From Phenylobacterium sp. (GTDB lineage: Bacteria > Pseudomonadota > Alphaproteobacteria > Caulobacterales > Caulobacteraceae): DNA of 5,997 nt. How positions within the stretch are numbered: position 1 is the first letter of the stretch; every line of letters starts with the position of its first letter. The translations under genes were made by a program, and so were the position numbers. This document shows positions 5,080 through 5,997 of the stretch, piece by piece. Below the pieces are notes generated by a model. The model made no database searches, was not told the DNA's origin, and saw nothing but the letters and a program-made list of their open reading frames with translations. The DNA lies in the NCBI GenBank assembly GCA_028698405.1, contig JAQVDF010000136.1:1-5997 (forward strand). The letters are read 5' to 3'.

Positions 5080-5505
5080 ATGAGGCCGCACATTTCCGTC
5101 CTGACCCTCGGGGTGGCCGACCTGGAGCGGGCGGTCGCCTTCTACCGCGACGGCCTCGGCCTGCCGACCGAGGGGATCGTCGGGCGCGAGTTCGAGCACG
5201 GGGCGGTGGCCTTCTTCGACCTCGCCGGCGGGCTCAAGCTGGCCCTGTGGGCGCAGGCCGACATCGCCCACGACACCGGACTCGAACCCTCGCCGCCCAG
5301 CCCGACGGCCTTCACTCTCGGCCACAACGTCGGCAGCCGGGTCGAGGTCGATGCGGTGATGGCCCAGGCCGAGGCGGCGGGCGCGCGGATCGTAAATCCG
5401 GCGCAGGACACCCTCTGGGGCGGCTACGCCGGCTACTTCCGGGACCTGGACGGCCACGTCTGGGAGGTGGTCTGGAATCCGTCCCTTCCGCCACCCGGCG
5501 GCTGA
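5080..5505 (+). CDS. VOC-superfamily (glyoxalase/bleomycin-resistance fold) protein
   Basis: The 141-residue protein has the paired beta-alpha-beta-beta-beta modules of the vicinal oxygen chelate superfamily. The first module runs ISVLTLGVADLERAVAFYRD, then GLGLP, FEHGAVAFFDL and KLALW. The second begins near FTLGHNV (78-84), contains VDAVMAQAEAAGARIV, and closes with GYFRDLDGHVWEVVWNP at 118-134. Possible metal ligands are H4, H82 and E129, but the metal and substrate cannot be deduced. Members include lyases, dioxygenases and antibiotic-binding proteins. Length is normal for a single-chain VOC protein. The EVE-domain gene follows 37 bases later on the same strand, so the two may be co-transcribed. 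Confidence 0.85.
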   Translation: MRPHISVLTLGVADLERAVAFYRDGLGLPTEGIVGREFEHGAVAFFDLAGGLKLALWAQADIAHDTGLEPSPPSPTAFTLGHNVGSRVEVDAVMAQAEAAGARIVNPAQDTLWGGYAGYFRDLDGHVWEVVWNPSLPPPGG

Positions 5506-5542
5506 CGTTCCAAACCAGCCGCGGCTCGCCTAAGAAGGGGCC

Positions 5543-5956
5543 ATGAGCAGCTCCCACTGGCTCGTGAAGACCGAGCCCGAGACCTACAGCTACGCGGACC
5601 TGGAGCGCGAGGGCCGCACCGTCTGGGACGGCGTGCGCAACAACGCCGCGGCGCTGCACCTGAAGGGCATGCGCAAGGGCGACCAGGTGCTGGTCTACCA
5701 TTCGGGCGACGCCAAGGCCGTGGTCGGGATCGCCGAGGTGGTCCGCGAGGCCTTCCCCGACCCGACCGACAAGTCGGGCCGCTTCGTGGCCGTGGAACTC
5801 GGCTCCGTGCGGAGCCTGAAGCAGCCCGTGACGCTGGCCCAGCTCAAGGCCGAGCCGAAGCTCGCGGGCCGCGTCATCCTGCGCCAGAGCCGCCTGTCGG
5901 TGGCTCCGGTCGGCGAGGCCGAGTGGGACCTCATCCTGAAGATGGCCGGCGGGTGA
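5543..5956 (+). CDS. EVE-domain protein (THYN1-like)
   Basis: The 137-residue protein consists of one EVE domain, a PUA-like fold thought to bind modified bases in nucleic acids. Recognisable blocks are HWLVKTEPETYSY at 5-17, VWDGVRNNAA at 27-36, the KGDQVLVYHSG segment at 45-55, VVGIAEVV at 60-67 and the closing RQSRLSV at 114-120. Length is the usual one for bacterial stand-alone members, so the gene looks complete. Stand-alone EVE proteins are common in alphaproteobacteria and their exact cellular target is not settled. AAGAAGGGG about three bases before the ATG gives a purine-rich ribosome site. The stop overlaps a possible GTG start of the next gene (GTGA, 5953-5956), which suggests a continuing operon. 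Confidence 0.9.
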   Translation: MSSSHWLVKTEPETYSYADLEREGRTVWDGVRNNAAALHLKGMRKGDQVLVYHSGDAKAVVGIAEVVREAFPDPTDKSGRFVAVELGSVRSLKQPVTLAQLKAEPKLAGRVILRQSRLSVAPVGEAEWDLILKMAGG

Positions 5957-5997
5957 GCATCGTGGCCGACCCAACGCCGGCGCCGGCCGACGAGGCC
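5953..5997 (+). CDS. Possible start of the next gene (partial, unidentified)
   Basis: A GTG at 5953 overlaps the EVE-gene stop as GTGA and opens a frame of 15 codons (MSIVADPTPAPADEA) that runs off the window edge without a stop. A second GTG at 5962 is also in frame. The close overlap is typical of translational coupling, but the visible residues are too few and too proline-alanine-rich to name a product. Confidence 0.45.
   Translation, partial: MSIVADPTPAPADEA

Noticed and set aside
3067..5457. A 796-codon open frame on the minus strand
   Set aside because: It lies opposite the well-supported MgtC-like, VOC and (in another frame) acetyltransferase genes. Its translation is rich in arginine, glycine, proline and alanine without any domain. 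It is a high-GC shadow frame.
5915..5930. GAGTGGGA resembling the guaA end (GAGTGGGAA) as a possible second attachment copy
   Set aside because: Only eight bases match, and they lie inside the EVE coding sequence, where they encode normal residues. Chance is sufficient.

Overview
The window is high-GC bacterial DNA. Codon use, gene content and the closeness of several proteins to methylotrophic and rhizobial relatives suggest an alphaproteobacterium, most likely Methylobacterium/Methylorubrum or a close relative. That assignment is inferred from protein character and was not tested by a search.

Layout. (1) Bases 1-125 hold the 3' end of guaA (GMP synthase). The guaA 3' end is a known integration spot for genomic islands. 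(2) Bases 126-274 are a gene-free stretch with short hairpins and repeated CTATCG motifs. (3) Bases 275 to about 690 are a shrunken IS3-family insertion sequence. It keeps both terminal inverted repeats and an intact orfA, but nearly all of orfB has been deleted. (4) Bases 734 to about 3050 are a tight plus-strand cargo operon: an Acidithiobacillus-type sulfide:quinone oxidoreductase, a zinc-finger thioredoxin 2 (TrxC), a small two-helix DUF2892 membrane protein, and a TolC-family outer-membrane protein broken by an internal deletion and frameshift and cut off at its 3' end. (5) At about 3050-3060 the TolC remnant runs into the last 30-35 codons of another broken gene, an MliC-like lysozyme-inhibitor tail. 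This is probably the right-hand scar of the accessory segment. (6) From 3229 on the genes look intact and ordinary: an MgtC/SapB-DUF4010 membrane protein (+), a GNAT acetyltransferase (-) whose stop codon shares a CTAG with the MgtC stop, a divergent VOC/glyoxalase-fold protein (+), an EVE-domain protein (+), and the probable first 15 codons of another gene at the right edge.

How the genes may work together. The quinone oxidoreductase would oxidise sulfide to polysulfide/persulfide and pass electrons to the quinone pool. TrxC can reduce protein persulfides and disulfides. DUF2892 is the YgaP-type membrane hairpin often found with sulfur-handling proteins. The set therefore reads as a small sulfide-detoxification cassette. 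The TolC remnant suggests that the cassette was once attached to an efflux module (RND type is a guess) that has since been lost. No integrase, tRNA, rRNA or CRISPR array is visible. I found no strong evidence of a wholly new system. The most informative features are the decayed accessory segment behind guaA and its two scars.
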